Of a stretch of 60,000 nt of DNA, positions 31,686 to 45,014 are shown in pieces; positions within the stretch are counted from its first letter, which is position 1; every line of letters starts with the position of its first letter. The notes under the pieces were generated by a model. The model did not search any database. It saw only the letters and a program-made list of their open reading frames with translations, and was not told the origin of the DNA. Source of the DNA: Antedon mediterranea. Its lineage: Eukaryota > Echinodermata > Crinoidea > Comatulida > Antedonidae. The stretch spans positions 34,359,648 to 34,419,647 of the forward strand of contig NC_092673.1 in assembly GCF_964355755.1 (NCBI RefSeq), given 5' to 3'. Made by a program: the position numbers and the translations under genes.

Positions 31686-32624
31686 AAAAAAGGCAGATAA
31701 ACATCATACGAGTCAAGATGACTGTTCAATCACTCACTCACAACACAACCTATTATGTACCAACTGATGTATATATATAAAATAATCGTGTTTTTTAATC
31801 AACGCTCTTGATTGGCTTTAACGTCTTTAAAATAAGGGTTTCTATGGAATGCTTAAATTGTTTTTCTGAGTAGTAGCTATCTTAAGATATTGCGGAGATA
31901 CACAGTTTATATTCGTAATTAATACTCTGATGAATTTTCGAAGTAAAACAGTTTCCGGTCATTTTAAGAAACTGTTCCATTAGTAAATGCAAACACTAGT
32001 CTTTCTGCTCAGCACTTATTTGCTCAAATTGCTTCCCTAAGCTTACTTGTTACCAGTATAAATGTACATATAAATTTTAACGTCTTTCACCTTTTGATCT
32101 CTGAAGAAAATGTTTATATTCTTCAAGATCTGCATATAAAATGATTCGATACCTTATATACTAATATCTTATATACGAGATACAAGCCTAAGAGCTTGAA
32201 CAACAAACTGTTAAAATAACTGCCCTTTCTGGATCGAGGTTCATTCAATTATTCATCCATCAGTGGAAAATTACTTGGAAATTATGTTGTTCGTCTCAGA
32301 AAAGATTAAAATTATTTTTTTTTAAATTTTAATCTTCCTTGGTCGTATTGGTGATAGAGCGTTTTTCAGTACCGTGAACACTGAACAAGATTTTTCATTC
32401 GTGCCACACTCAAACAATTCCGAAATTCCGGCAGCCTTCGCCAATAATCAATATAGATAACCGGATTTAACACAAAATGTAACAATATCATTGCAGTGCA
32501 ATTTAAAAAAAAAAAAAATTAATATCAAGAAGTGATAAAATACAGTTAAAAAAAGCAGAAAATGCTTTAATACCGTAGATCATGAAATCTACTACAAATA
32601 TAAATGTGTTGTACTATTGTGAAT

Positions 32625-32795
32625 ATTTATGTGGAGGGGCGTTTATTCAAGTAAGTTTAGTCGAAGGAAGGAATGAGTTTATTCGAGGGGGCACTTATTT
32701 CAAATGATGTCCTAGAGGTTGGGAGTAGGGGAGATTTTCGAGGGGCCCAAGCGTTTATTCAAAGCTGTGCGTTTATTTGAATAAATACAGTCATT
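32625..32795. repeat. Dispersed 'gggcgtttattcgaggggg' repeat
   Basis: GGAGGGGCGTTTATTCAAG, TTTATTCGAGGGGGCACTT, CGAGGGGCCCAAGCGTTTAT and TTTATTTGAATAAATACAG: repeated GTTTATT and GAGGGG modules typical of a repeat common in marine invertebrate genomes. Confidence 0.5.
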
Positions 32796-34379
32796 AAGAG
32801 TAAGTCTGTAGTAATTATTTGCTGGTGAATTAAAACTAGAACCAACTTGATGACGTTTGGAGCTGTAACTAATACTTTATCCGTTACATAAAAAAAATAA
32901 TGAAACTTAGTAGTAATGAATAGAAAGTGCGCTGGTATTAGTTATAAGTACATTGATATTTAAAGCTTTATTGGACAAAATAATTCTAACCTATTTCAAA
33001 TTGACTGCAGTGAACTGGAAATAATGTTCGCAAAATTATACTTGCTTAAACCATGGAGAAGACGATGGCTTATGTATGTGGGTTACATTAATACAGCCGA
33101 ACTACATGTTTTCCACCATGGATCTCGGTCAATAATCTTCTGGCGACAAGTACAAAACAACAATAATCAGCTAAATCATTTGTTTTTTACACATCACTGT
33201 TACAATAGCATAACGTGCACCGGTCTCCCGTACCGCAATGGACCCAGAGTACTACATGTTTCTCCGTAATTATGCGGTTAATTAATTACGTCATTCTATT
33301 AATTAATCACGCATATCTGAGTGTCACTAGCGCCATCACAATACGTCTTTTATGTTGAGTTACCGTACACAACATCAATAAAATTGCTGAAAATTTGGTA
33401 AGTTTGGCTATGAATATAAATTTTGGAAATTGTGTGTTTACATGACTACTGGCCATCACGCAGTCCCCTGAACACCCTCTTCGTCCTTTTCTTCCTCCTG
33501 TTCGTACTATGTCTATGGTCCTTTGCCATAATCGACACTCTTCTCATCTTCCCTTTAAAGGACATAATACTCGTTTTCTTCACTCTACTCTACCTCACTC
33601 ACTCTCACTCGCTCAATCTTTTCATCTTAACGTGTCTTCTAATAATCTAACATTTTTTAACGATTTTTATCCGGAATCTGGGCTCAATGTAAACGTAGCT
33701 TTACATTCTGATCGATAACCTCATAATAAAAACAAAATTCGTCCAAAAGAAAACAGAAAATAGAAATAAACCATTGCAAACAGATACACTGCAATATATT
33801 ACACTGATCTAGGCGCTTGTCATTTCTGAAATATTTCAATACGTGGAACAAAACAGGAACGTAATAAAAACATAAGACAAAAATCGATAAAGGAAAAAAA
33901 CACATCTCAGCTTGAGTGTTATATATAGCATATTATGAATTTCTCATGGGCTCAATTTGATAATATTGAGGGTTTCTAAGAGCTATTCACTGACATCCTT
34001 GTAAGAGTCACTAGTATGTGTATGTTATCACGTTTGCTTGATGTGATTATATATGCCTTTTATGACCGATGTTATGCTAAGCTATAGTCATGATACGAAC
34101 TACGTGTATTCCTTTCAAGTAGCTTCACGTGAAGTATGATGTTTGTTCCTTAGAGAAACCTGAAGGAGCATACATTATACATTAGTACGATATTAGTTAG
34201 CTATTTTTCTCTCTCAATATTTTTGTTCATAAGTAATGAGTACCGTTTATTAATTGTTCTTTAGGCCTCTCCTATACTTACAATAATTTTGACGAGCTAA
34301 GCGTTTGCTCGCTTTTACCCTCTAATCCATGTATGTCTACATGGTTCTCGGAAACTTTGAGTTATACCTCTGGTAGAAC

Positions 34380-34679
34380 TTGAGGAGTAAAGTAAAAGCT
34401 TTCCAATTTAAATACCTACACAAAATTATTTTTACAAATGAAAGGTTTTTCAGGATTGGATTAACTGAATCCGACTTGTGTTCCTTTTGTAAAAAAGAAA
34501 AAGACAATTTACTTCATAATATGTTTGTGTATTGTAACATGTGGATATGTGTTAAAAACCTTATATTTGAAATAACAGGAAATTTAATTAATCTAAACAA
34601 TGATATCATTATTTTTGGTGACAAAGGCTTACCTAGTATTGCAAATTCTATTATCTTTTTAACAAAATATTATATTTGA
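34380..34679 (+). pseudogene. LINE reverse-transcriptase C-terminal fragment (zf-RVT-like)
   Basis: A 99-codon frame with FQFKYLHKIIFTNERFFRIG followed by DLCSFCKKEKDNLLHNMFVY and CNMW. The C-x2-C...H...C pattern after an 'FQYKLLHRI..TN..L...GI..S..CSFC' block is the zinc-binding C-terminus of L1/Tx1-type non-LTR elements. No reverse-transcriptase core lies upstream, so this is a truncated, dead copy. Confidence 0.75.
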
Positions 34680-37400
34680 TAGGTTTGAGTTTGTAATAAC
34701 GTACCGTTGTATCAGATATCAGCCAGTGTAGACCTAGGTTCGTATCCAATAGGCTATTTCCATAAAAAGTTTGCATTTCAGAATTTAGCATAATTTATAT
34801 ACAGATCTGCTTGTAAATTTCAATGTTATCAACCCAATATCTTCAATTCTACTCGTCTTGTTCCAATTCTGTTCTCTCCTTTTGTTTAAAATCGCCCACA
34901 ATCTATTGTATTACCTCTAGGAAAGCTGGTTTGAGGTGGGTCAAACTTCAAACCTTCTGCTTTTAGTACATAAGCCCCCAGTCCCTCTCTCCACATCACA
35001 CACACAAGACCCAACCTTTTGTTTGTAAACATCCTCTTTTATCTTACATTACCATATTTTATATTTCACACAATGTTATGTATTGTATTCTACTAAGACA
35101 CGATGAGACAAAGAGATGAAGAAAAAAAAAAACACAAATCATTGCTGTACATTCCAATTGGGCACACGAGGAAAACCATGCCACCATGGAGGACGTTCTA
35201 AGAATCAGTGATACCCCGAGCGATTCCATCGATTTATTGCTGACAAGAAATTATCCTATAGATCATTACTCAACATTTTGTAACCGAATATCTTAGACCC
35301 ACAAATATCGAGTTTAAAATCTCAGAATAACACGTACTTGCTAATATAATCACGATTTATATTTGCCAAAAGTATAGTAAATAATAAATTTACAGATAAA
35401 ATCATATTTCAAAATTACGTGTAGGTTGGTAGGTTTTTAATGTTATGTACGTTTAAATGTGGACAGGTATGCCATAGGAAATGATGACGGTATTTTGGGG
35501 GTCTTTAGTATCTCTTTACGGTATTCAATGCGTCATCCTCTACATACATGTATACATATGTATACACACATAAATACGGGTCCTCCTCTTCTACGTTGTG
35601 GAGCTGGAGTCGCAATAAATAGCCCACTGAGGTTGTTTGTTAAAGTTGGTTTCGATTGCCTGATTTCTAAATATAACCGAAATTTTAATCCACGTATAAC
35701 GGTAGTACCGTCTTTTTGGGACAGCAAACAGTATCTTTTTTTTTGGAATTGATGTATTCGGTCCTCTACATGATCAATATATCGGATATACTAACTGTTA
35801 TACAACGATCTTTCAATGGTGATGCTCCAATAATTCCACATATCCTTTTGTTGGATTATACAAGTTTGTAGCTATCCCAATCTAGTTGGTCGGCCTCATA
35901 TTTTTTGGATTTATAAGAACATTTTAAATATCATTATTGTATCATCATATTATTTCCAAATATTAAGATCGTCGGCCCGATAGGCTTCAACATTCATTGT
36001 CTAAATCTATAAGGAGACACAATAAAACCTTAGGCGGAAAAGTTTCTTTTCCATAGATTCAAAACCAAACAATAAAAAAAAAAAGATTCATTACTTATTG
36101 TGGTCTCTTAAAATACCAGTCATTCAGCTTCTTTAATTCATCGTCTTGTATTGTAAATAACAACTACATAATGCCTTTATTAAACTTCATTTTTTATTTT
36201 GTTTTTATTTGATATTGCAATACATTTTCCTTGTACCGTCTGGAAACAAAAACTTTAAAATAGTTCGCTGCCCACGAACATTGTTAAATAAATAAATTAA
36301 ATACAAGGCAAACAATACTACACTACTACAGCTTAAACTCCATGATAGGCCTATATCCAATAGGTATTATTTAGTTTAGCATTCAGGAAACATAATTTAG
36401 ATTACATTAAAGTATCGTTAATGCTACATAATATTAAAGAAAAAAAATACAATTTCGAGCTTAGAATATATCAAGAATGACTTTACATGGTTGTCAGTTT
36501 TTTTCACGATTTTAATTTCTAAGCTTAGATTGTGGTAACAAATGCACAATAAAATTCATACTCAAAATTTCATTATCTCTAAATCTTAACTATATATCAT
36601 GTTATAAGGTAACAATTGCTGAAAATTTAGTAACAACTTGTTAAAACTTGTAACGTTGATGTTCTGAGAAGTTTAAAATCCTTCTAACGACTAGGATTTC
36701 ATGTTTCATTTATTAAACAGTGTTGATGGAATTTGCTTGTGGCAAAAATATTGAGTTCTCATAATTTATATAGAAATAAGTAAAGCAAACACAGAAAAGT
36801 AATCTCCGATACACGAATGGAGAGAAATTCTAACAGATATTGAAAATATCAGTATTTTGTCTATAACCATGTGATTCGGCTTTTTGTTGCGAATTGGTTT
36901 TGTTGAATAAAGATTAAAAGATTTTAAAAACATCCCCTAAAATAAATCTGAATTACGTCAGAAGAAGTATCATTAAAAAAAATTGGTATTACTGTATACT
37001 TTTTAATATTGTTGTTTTTAAACCTACACAAGGTTCAAACCTTCTGTGTCTTCTTTCATGAGCCCAGCTTCCCCCTCCTAAACATTCTCTTTTGTTTTAC
37101 ATTACCATATTTTATATTTCACACAATTTATTATTTTGAATGAAATTTTTAAATTAAAAAAACCTCGATAGATTTACAAATACTATCTAAAATGTATTAA
37201 ATGGGCTTTAATGCCAAGATATAAATTTAGGCTTAGAGGATGAAACTGGTCAACATCAGTCAGTATTAGAAAAGACGTGTTAAAGTCTTTCTGCATGGAA
37301 ACAAAATGACTATCAAGACGAATATGACAACCACCAACAATATAAGTTAGACATACTATTTTGTCCTTAGAATACAATGTAGGGAATAATGTAATGATAA
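34680..37400. other. Intergenic, nothing coding recognised
   Basis: AT-rich. An AAAT-type tail near 36280-36305 (CCCACGAACATTGTTAAATA) suggests another LINE/SINE end. The phrase 'ACATTACCATATTTTATATT' plus TCACACAAT occurs at about 35045 and 37098, an additional short dispersed repeat. Confidence 0.4.
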
Positions 37401-37404
37401 ATAC

Positions 37405-37690
37405 ATCATAAGTCTTCTTCTTCTACTATTTTAAGGAGCAAACTTCATAGTTGAAGGCCACTGCTCCACTAAGGGTCCCATTGTGACATCGGCAGCCAAC
37501 TACGGCGCCAATACGTCTGTCCACGACAGTGTGTGTGTATGAATGGACTAGTACACCGGGGTAACCCCCTACTCGTCTGATGTTTCACATAAACATTAAA
37601 TGTAGTGCAATACTTTGTAAATATCCGTTACATACTTTTTGAAGAAATAAAAGTGGTAAGAATCCACAAATAAATAAATAAAAAATAAAA
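37405..37690 (+). mobile_element. SINE/LINE-like dispersed repeat with (AAAT)n tail
   Basis: GCCACTGCTCCACTAAGGGT, CGGCAGCCAACTACGGCGCC, GACTAGTACACCGGGGTAAC and a terminal AAATAAATAAAT. More GC-rich than its surroundings. Family not identified. Confidence 0.45.
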
Positions 37691-37711
37691 TGTTTAAACC
37701 GGCGCTATCCC

Positions 37712-37877
37712 TAAAGCTCTGTCTACAATACCAAACTCGTTTGACATAAAAAGGTATGATGTGCCCAAATATGGTAGTGATATGCCCAAATATGGTAGTG
37801 ATATGACATCATCTTGTCCATATATGGGCACATCACATGTTTTGTCTCATAAAGTTTGATAATGTAGACAGAGCTTA
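37712..37877. mobile_element. MITE family M1, copy 7
   Basis: TAAAGCTCTGTCTACAATAC at the left, GATAATGTAGACAGAGCTTA at the right; interior has two ATGCCCAAATATGGTAGTG units. Confidence 0.9.
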
Positions 37878-39278
37878 ACAGTAATATGTTCAATTACGAT
37901 AATACTGAATAGTGAAAACTAAATAGACAAGTGTTGACAATGTTCTACAGTAATAACATTTTAGTTAAAAGAGTTTCTGAACAATACATGTTTTATTAGA
38001 TCCTTTCAATTAGGACGATTGCTACGTTTTGTTTCTCAAATGAATAAACAAAATAAAGGAACCTTCCGATTGATTTTCGGATCAAAGAACATATATGTGG
38101 GTTACTCCCACTAAAGAAGAAAAATGAATAAATAAAGTAAAACTTTAAAATAAATGAATAAAATGTATAAAATATTTATTTATGTTATTTACTGTTTAAA
38201 AAGGTTTTAATAAACTTAACTGAAAATTATCTTATCTTTATCTTATCTTAATTAGAGACAACAACATGAAGTCATTTGCATTTTGAGAATGATCACTATT
38301 AAAACATGTACTGTCGTTTCTTCAGGCATATTGAGAACTTCCTAAAACGTCTCGTAAAGTCGTATAAATTAGTACAATTTGCCATTGGCGAAACAGTCGA
38401 CGAGATCATTCGACTGTACATTGTTTATTATAACGTATGTTGAAGTATACTTTCATCATGATTTCACAAAGCAGAGAAAGAAAGTATAATGAAAATGTCA
38501 AACATACCAGCTGCTATTTCAAGATACATTGGCATACTTGTTTTGCAATAATGTTTAACGTCGAAGAACTGAACATACCTTACCACAATTGTATCTCCTT
38601 TGCTGTCTGACATAATAAAAAATGGTCGCAGCATTTCGTATTGAAGTAAACAATGGGTTACTATGGGACAATTAGTAAAATAACTCAGCAGAACCTTAAA
38701 CAATAAGTTTACAGCTTAATTTGAAAGTTTCAAAGAGATGATGCACATTACTAAGGACATTTTAGCGCGAATAAATGTTAAATGAAATTGGCAGTTTACC
38801 GAGTGCCAGTCAGTCTGACGATTGACGGTATAACAACCGTGTGTTTTGACACATTTCTGTATATATCTGTTTACACTTACCATCATAGATAGATAAAGTG
38901 CGTCTTAGTAGCTACTACATTCCGTTCAACAACACGCATGTCTTTAAGTAAAGTTTTTTGTGTGGTTTTGTAGGCTTATAAGTTTAGTAAAGTATTTGGC
39001 TTCTCGTTTTGGCATATTCGTTTCTCTGCTAAAAACCCCATCTTTACTTAGAGAAATAGCTTTTATAACTTTTACTTCTAGAATTGTTAATTTGATATCA
39101 GTTGTTTGAGTATATATAAATATAAATGACTGGGATTGTAGATACTATTGTAGTATGTGGAGATACTTCTCTTGGTTGGACTTTTCTTAGTATAAAACGT
39201 GACACCCATGTTCTTACGTTTAAAAAAAATGCTTGAGTGGCAGGGTCCTCACTCTCCAAAATAGCTTTAATTTAGCTC

Positions 39279-39580
39279 ATGATGTTCATAATTAATTCTA
39301 CCAGGTTCAATTCTAATGGTAGGTTATTATTACCCAAGGCTAGAAGAAAATTTATTTTTAGGGGTTCTCAGATCTTGAATGCTGATGGTGGATACATTTG
39401 GAATGTGGGTTGGGTGGGGTGTTATTTTATTCTTTGTTGTATAGTTTTTGTATTTGTATCGCTGGTTTGTTCTAAATTGTTTTAATTTTAGTGTTATTGT
39501 GTTTTGTGTACTGGGCCCCTAGGAGAACCGTTTTTTACTAAAGAGGTCACCCAGTATAAAGAACAAATAAATAAATTCAG
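39279..39580 (+). mobile_element. LINE 3' end with C-terminal ORF remnant
   Basis: The frame STRFNSNGRLLLPKARRKFI then FRGSQILNADG resembles the end of CR1/L2-like ORF2 proteins (TR....LP..RT.....GS..WN.LP). It is followed by a 3' UTR with TACTGGGCCCC...CACCCAGTA stem-forming ends and (AAAT)n. 5'-truncated. Confidence 0.6.
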
Positions 39581-39584
39581 CACT

Positions 39585-41370
39585 GATAATCGGGTGACCT
39601 AACCTACTATGATACAGGGACCACATGTGATACATATAACTAAGTTTTCCTATGATATAGGCAAATATTGTTTATAAGTTGAGATACAACACTGATAATT
39701 CCTTCTAGAATATATAGATATAAATACATAGATATTATAATATAAAAATAACGGTAGAATAGAAATGATCAATATATAGTTTGTTTTATATTCTGTTTTA
39801 TAGTCTTTTGTATTATTAATACACATTATGTTTTTATATAAGGTATTTTTATGAATAAGTCCTATTTTTATATATGGTATTTTTATGAATAAGTCCTATT
39901 TTTATATTTGGTATTTTTTATGAAATAGGCCTATATTACCAAATTCATTGCAATTGTATTGATTTATTTTGGAAATGTATATTTTTGATAAATAAAACAT
40001 CTTAACAAATTGATATAGAACTTCATTTAAATTTAAATAATTAATGTTGGTATGAAAATGTGTTTTTTTTATCAAATAAAAATATATCAAAATTACTAAA
40101 TTAATATATAACATAATTTAATGGAAAATGTATAATTCAGTCGATTTATATAGTTTTGTCAGATCATTCTAATCAGACATTGAATTTTCACTGTATTTTA
40201 TTACATATACATATTGTACGGTATGAAATATAATATTTCTTTTCATTCGTGTTTATTGTGCTATTTAGAATGTTTTTTAAATCCTCTGGGTGGAACATTG
40301 CATTTTATTAGTTTATATTTCGCACTAAGGTGACTGCATATAACCAGTTATTTTATATATCAGGGTTTTAATGGTCCATGAACATTTTTTTTTAAAGTAA
40401 CTTCCCGGATTTCGCTTAATCACTACAATTGTATAGTTTAAAATCTCCTATTTACCTACACACAAATAAAATTTATGAAAAAAACAGGTTCGTAATTCAG
40501 AAGAATATTAGGATCACTACATATTGTTAATTAGACTTTCTCCAAGTCTGTATATTTATTGTCTTTTTTATACAATTTTTTGAAATTGTGAGCTCATGTA
40601 TTATACCTATGAAACGCCATATGTGCCTAAATATTTATTTATTTACTACAGTCTAGAAACTAGTGTTATATTAATCTAATGGTGAGAAATTACTTTAATA
40701 CTAATAATAATGATGAGTCCTAATCATCCACGTACATAAATAATAATAATGACAATGATAGATCTCCTTTTGAGGGAACACCTGCAGGAACTAACAAAGT
40801 GTACCCACCCTTAATAGAGAGGTATCCCCTGGATAGAAGAGGTTAGTGTATTTCATGATGTTTAATAACATTCGATTCACAGGCAAATTCGTTTCATGGT
40901 GATTCCATGCATGGCGTGTGTTTGTTTTCTAATACATTATTAGTTCCTTATTTAATTAAAACATCGATAAACACATTCTTGACCTTTGCACTAAAATATA
41001 GTATATGTTGTAATGCATCTATAGTATTTGTGTACAGTTCAAACTAAAAATAATTGTCAATGCCGTAACGTATACTTCTATGTTCTGTTGAAATATGCAT
41101 TACTCGACACAATGTCGGTGACTTAATTAATGAAGAATCCGTATTGATGTGTTTTGACCACCGGCGGTACATCCGTTCCCTCAACACATTTCAATTGAAT
41201 GCTGTCACGAGTCGCAAGCAAATCTAGAAATGATTAATAAAACAGCATAGTTGGATGTTAGTAGTAGTAGTATTCAATAATGATGATAATGATGATTACC
41301 ATAATTGTCCGTCTATATGTCTGTTAGTCCCAAAAACATATTGTATGAGCATCACGGTGTTATGAGATAT
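39585..41370. other. Intergenic
   Basis: 39820-39925 has three near-copies of GGTATTTTTATGAATAAGTC. 40757-40850 holds a fragment of the 'cccttaatagagaggtatcccc' repeat. Otherwise AT-rich, nothing coding. Confidence 0.45.
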
Positions 41371-44300
41371 ATCACGTGGTCATTATTGTGTGTAATAATG
41401 CGTGATTTATATCACGTGGTCATTATTGTGTGTAATAATGCGTGATTTATATCACGTGGTCATTATTGTGTGTAATAATGCGTGATTCATATCTCGTGGT
41501 CATTATTGTGTGTAATAATGCGTGATTTATATCACGTGGTCATTATTGTGTGTAATAATGCGTGATTTATATCACGTGGTCATTATTGTGTGTAATAATG
41601 CGTGATTTATATCACGTGGTCATTATTGTGTGTAATAATGCGTGATTTATATCACGTGGTCATTATTGTGTGTAATAATGCGTGATTTATATCACGTGGT
41701 CATTATTGTGTGTAATAATGCGTGATTTATATCACGTGGTCATTATTGTGTGTAATAATGCGTGATTTATATCACGTGGTCATTATTGTGTGTAATAATG
41801 CGTGATTCATATCACGTGGTCATTATTGTATGTAATAATGCGTGATTCATATCACGTGGTCATTATTGTGTTTAATAATGCGTGATTCATATCACGTGGT
41901 CATTATTGTATGTAATAATGCGTGATTCATATCACGTGGTCATTATTGTATGTAATAATGCGTGATTTATATCACGTGGTCATTATTGTGTGTAATAATG
42001 CGTGATTCATATCACGTGGTCATTATTGTATGTAATAATGCGTGATTCATATCACGTGGTCATTATTGTGTTTAATAATGCGTGATTCATATCACGTGGT
42101 CATTATTGTATGTAATAATGCGTGATTCATATCACGTGGTCATTATTGTATGTAATAATGCGTGATTTATTTCACGTGGTCATTATTGTGTTTAATAATG
42201 CGTGATTCATATCACGTGGTCATTATTGTATGTAATAATGCGTGATTTATATCACGTGGTCATTATTGTGTGTAATAATGCGTGATTTATATCGCGTGGT
42301 CATTATTGTGTGTAATAATGCGTGATTTATATCACGTGGTCATTATTGTATGTAATAATGCGTGATTTATATCACGTGGTCATTATTGTGTGTAATAATG
42401 CGTGATTCATATCACGTGGTCATTATTGTGTTTAATAATGCGTGATTTATATCACGTGGTCATTATTGTGTGTAATAGTGCGTGATTTATATCACGTGGT
42501 CATTATTGTGTGTAATAATGCGTGATTTATATCACGTGGTCATTATTGTGTGTAATAATGCGTGATTTATATCACGTGGTCCTTATTGTGTGTAATAATG
42601 CGTGATTTATATCACGTGGTCATTATTGTATATAATAATGCGTGATTCATATCACGTGGTCATTATTGTATGTAATAATGCGTGATTCATATCACGTGGT
42701 CATTATTGTGTGTAATAATGCGTGATTCATATCACGTCGTCATTATTGTGTGTAATAATGCGTGATTCATATCACGTGGTCATTATTGTGTGTAATAATG
42801 CGTGATTCATATCACGTGGTCATTATTGTATGTAATAATGCGTGATTCATATCACGTGGGTCATTATTGTGTGTAATAATGCTTGATTTATATCACGTGG
42901 TCATTATTGTATGTAATAATGCGTGATTCATATCACGTGGTCATTATTTTGTGTAATAATGCGTGATTCATATCACGTCGTCATTATTGTGTGTAATAAT
43001 GCGTGATTTATATCACGTGGTCATTATTGTATGTAATAATGCGTGATTCATATCACGTGGTCATTATTGTGTGTAATAATGCGTGATTTATATCACGTGG
43101 TCATTATTGTGTGTAATAATGCGTGATTCATATCACGTGGTCATTATTGTGTGTTATAATGCATGATTTATATCACGTGGTCATTATTGTATGTAATAAT
43201 GCGTGATTCGTATCACGTGGTCATTATTGTGTGTAATAATGCGTGATTTATATCACGTGGTCATTATTGTATGTAATAATGCGTGATTCGTATCACGTGG
43301 TCATTATTGTGTGTAATAATGCGTGATTTATATTACGTGGTCATTATTGTATGTAATAATGCGTGATTCATATCACGTGGTCATTATTGTGTGTAATAAT
43401 GCGTGATTTATATCACGTGGTCATTATTGTGTTTAATAATGCGTGATTCATATCACGTGGTCATTATTGTGTGTAATAATGCGTGATTCATATCACGTGG
43501 TCATTATTGTGTGCGGGATTGTGTGTAATAATGCGTGATTTATATCACGTGGTCATTATTGTGTTTAATAATGCGTGATTCATATCACGTGGTCATTATT
43601 GTGTGTAATAATGCGTGATTCATATCACGTGGTCATTATTGTATGTAATAATGCGTGATTCAAATCACGTGGTCATTATTGTGTTTAATAATGCGTGATT
43701 CATATCACGTGGTCATTATTGTGTGTAATAATGCGTGATTTATATCACGTGGTCATTATTGTATGTAATAATGCGTGATTTATATCACGTGGTCATTATT
43801 GTGTGTAATAATGCGTGATTCATATCACGTGGTCATTATTGTGTGTAATAATGCGTGATTTATATCACGTGGTCATTATTGTGTGTAATAATGCGTGATT
43901 TATATCACGTGGTCATTATTGTGTGTAATAATGCGTGATTCATATCACGTGGTCATTATTGTATGTAATAATGCGTGATTCGTATCACGTGGTCATTATT
44001 GTGTGTAATAATGCGTGATTTATATCACGTGGTCATTATTGTGTGTAATAATGCGTGATTCATATCACGTCGTCATTATTGTATGTAATAATGCGTGATT
44101 CATATCACGTGGTCATTATTGTGTGTAATAATGCGTGATTTATATCACGTGGTCATTATTGTATGTAATAATGCGTGATTCATATCACGTGGGTCATTAT
44201 TGTGTGTAATAATGCGTGATTTATATCACGTGGTCATTATTGTATGTAATAATGCGTGATTTATATCACGTGGTCATTATTGTATGTAATAATGCGTGAT

Positions 44301-45014
44301 TTATATCACGTGGTCATTATTGTGTGTAATAATGCGTGATTTATATCACGTAGTCATTATTGTGTGTAATAATGCGTGATTTATATCACGTGGTCATTAT
44401 TGTGTGTAATAATGCGTGATTCATATCACGTGGTCATTATTGTGTGTAATAATGCGTGATTCATATCACGTGGTCATTATTGTGTGTAATAATGCGTGAT
44501 TTATATCACGTGGTCATTATTGTGTGTAATAATGCGTGATTTATATCACGTGGTCATTATTGTGTGTAATAATGCGTGATTCATATCACGTGGTCATTAT
44601 TGTGTGTAATAATGCGTGATTTATATCACGTGGTCATTATTGTGTGTAATAATGCGTGATTCATATCACGTGGTCATTATTGTGTGTAATAATGCGTGAT
44701 TCATATCACGTGGTCATTATTGTGTGTAATAATGCGTGATTTATATCACGTGGTCATTATTGTGTGTAATAATGCGTGATTTATATCACGTGGTCATTAT
44801 TGTGTGTAATAATGCGTGATTCATATCACGAAGTCATTATTGTGTGTAATAATGCGTGATTTATATCACGTGGTCATTATTGTGTGTAATAATGCGTGAT
44901 TTATATCACGTAGTCATTATTGTGTGTAATAATGCGTGATTCATATCACGAAGTCATTATTGTGTGTAATAATGCGTGATTTATATCACGAGGTCATTAT
45001 TGTGTGTAATAATG
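41371..45014 (+). repeat. 40-bp satellite array with E-box, about 90 copies
   Basis: Unit: ATCACGTGGTCATTATTGTG + TGTAATAATGCGTGATTTAT. Each carries CACGTG. Two inverted repeats per unit: CGTGAT-ttat-ATCACG and CATTATT-gtgtgt-AATAATG. Main variable positions are TTTAT/TTCAT and GTGTG/GTATG/GTGTT. Register changes by single-base insertions near 42860 and 44192, and by a short insertion near 43515. Confidence 0.99.

Noticed and set aside
33423-33718. Overlapping plus-strand ORFs rich in Leu/Ser/His
   Set aside because: Pyrimidine-rich composition explains both frames; no domain similarity.
41371-45014. Regular repeat array resembling a CRISPR array
   Set aside because: There are no unique spacers; units are directly contiguous and the sequence is eukaryotic.
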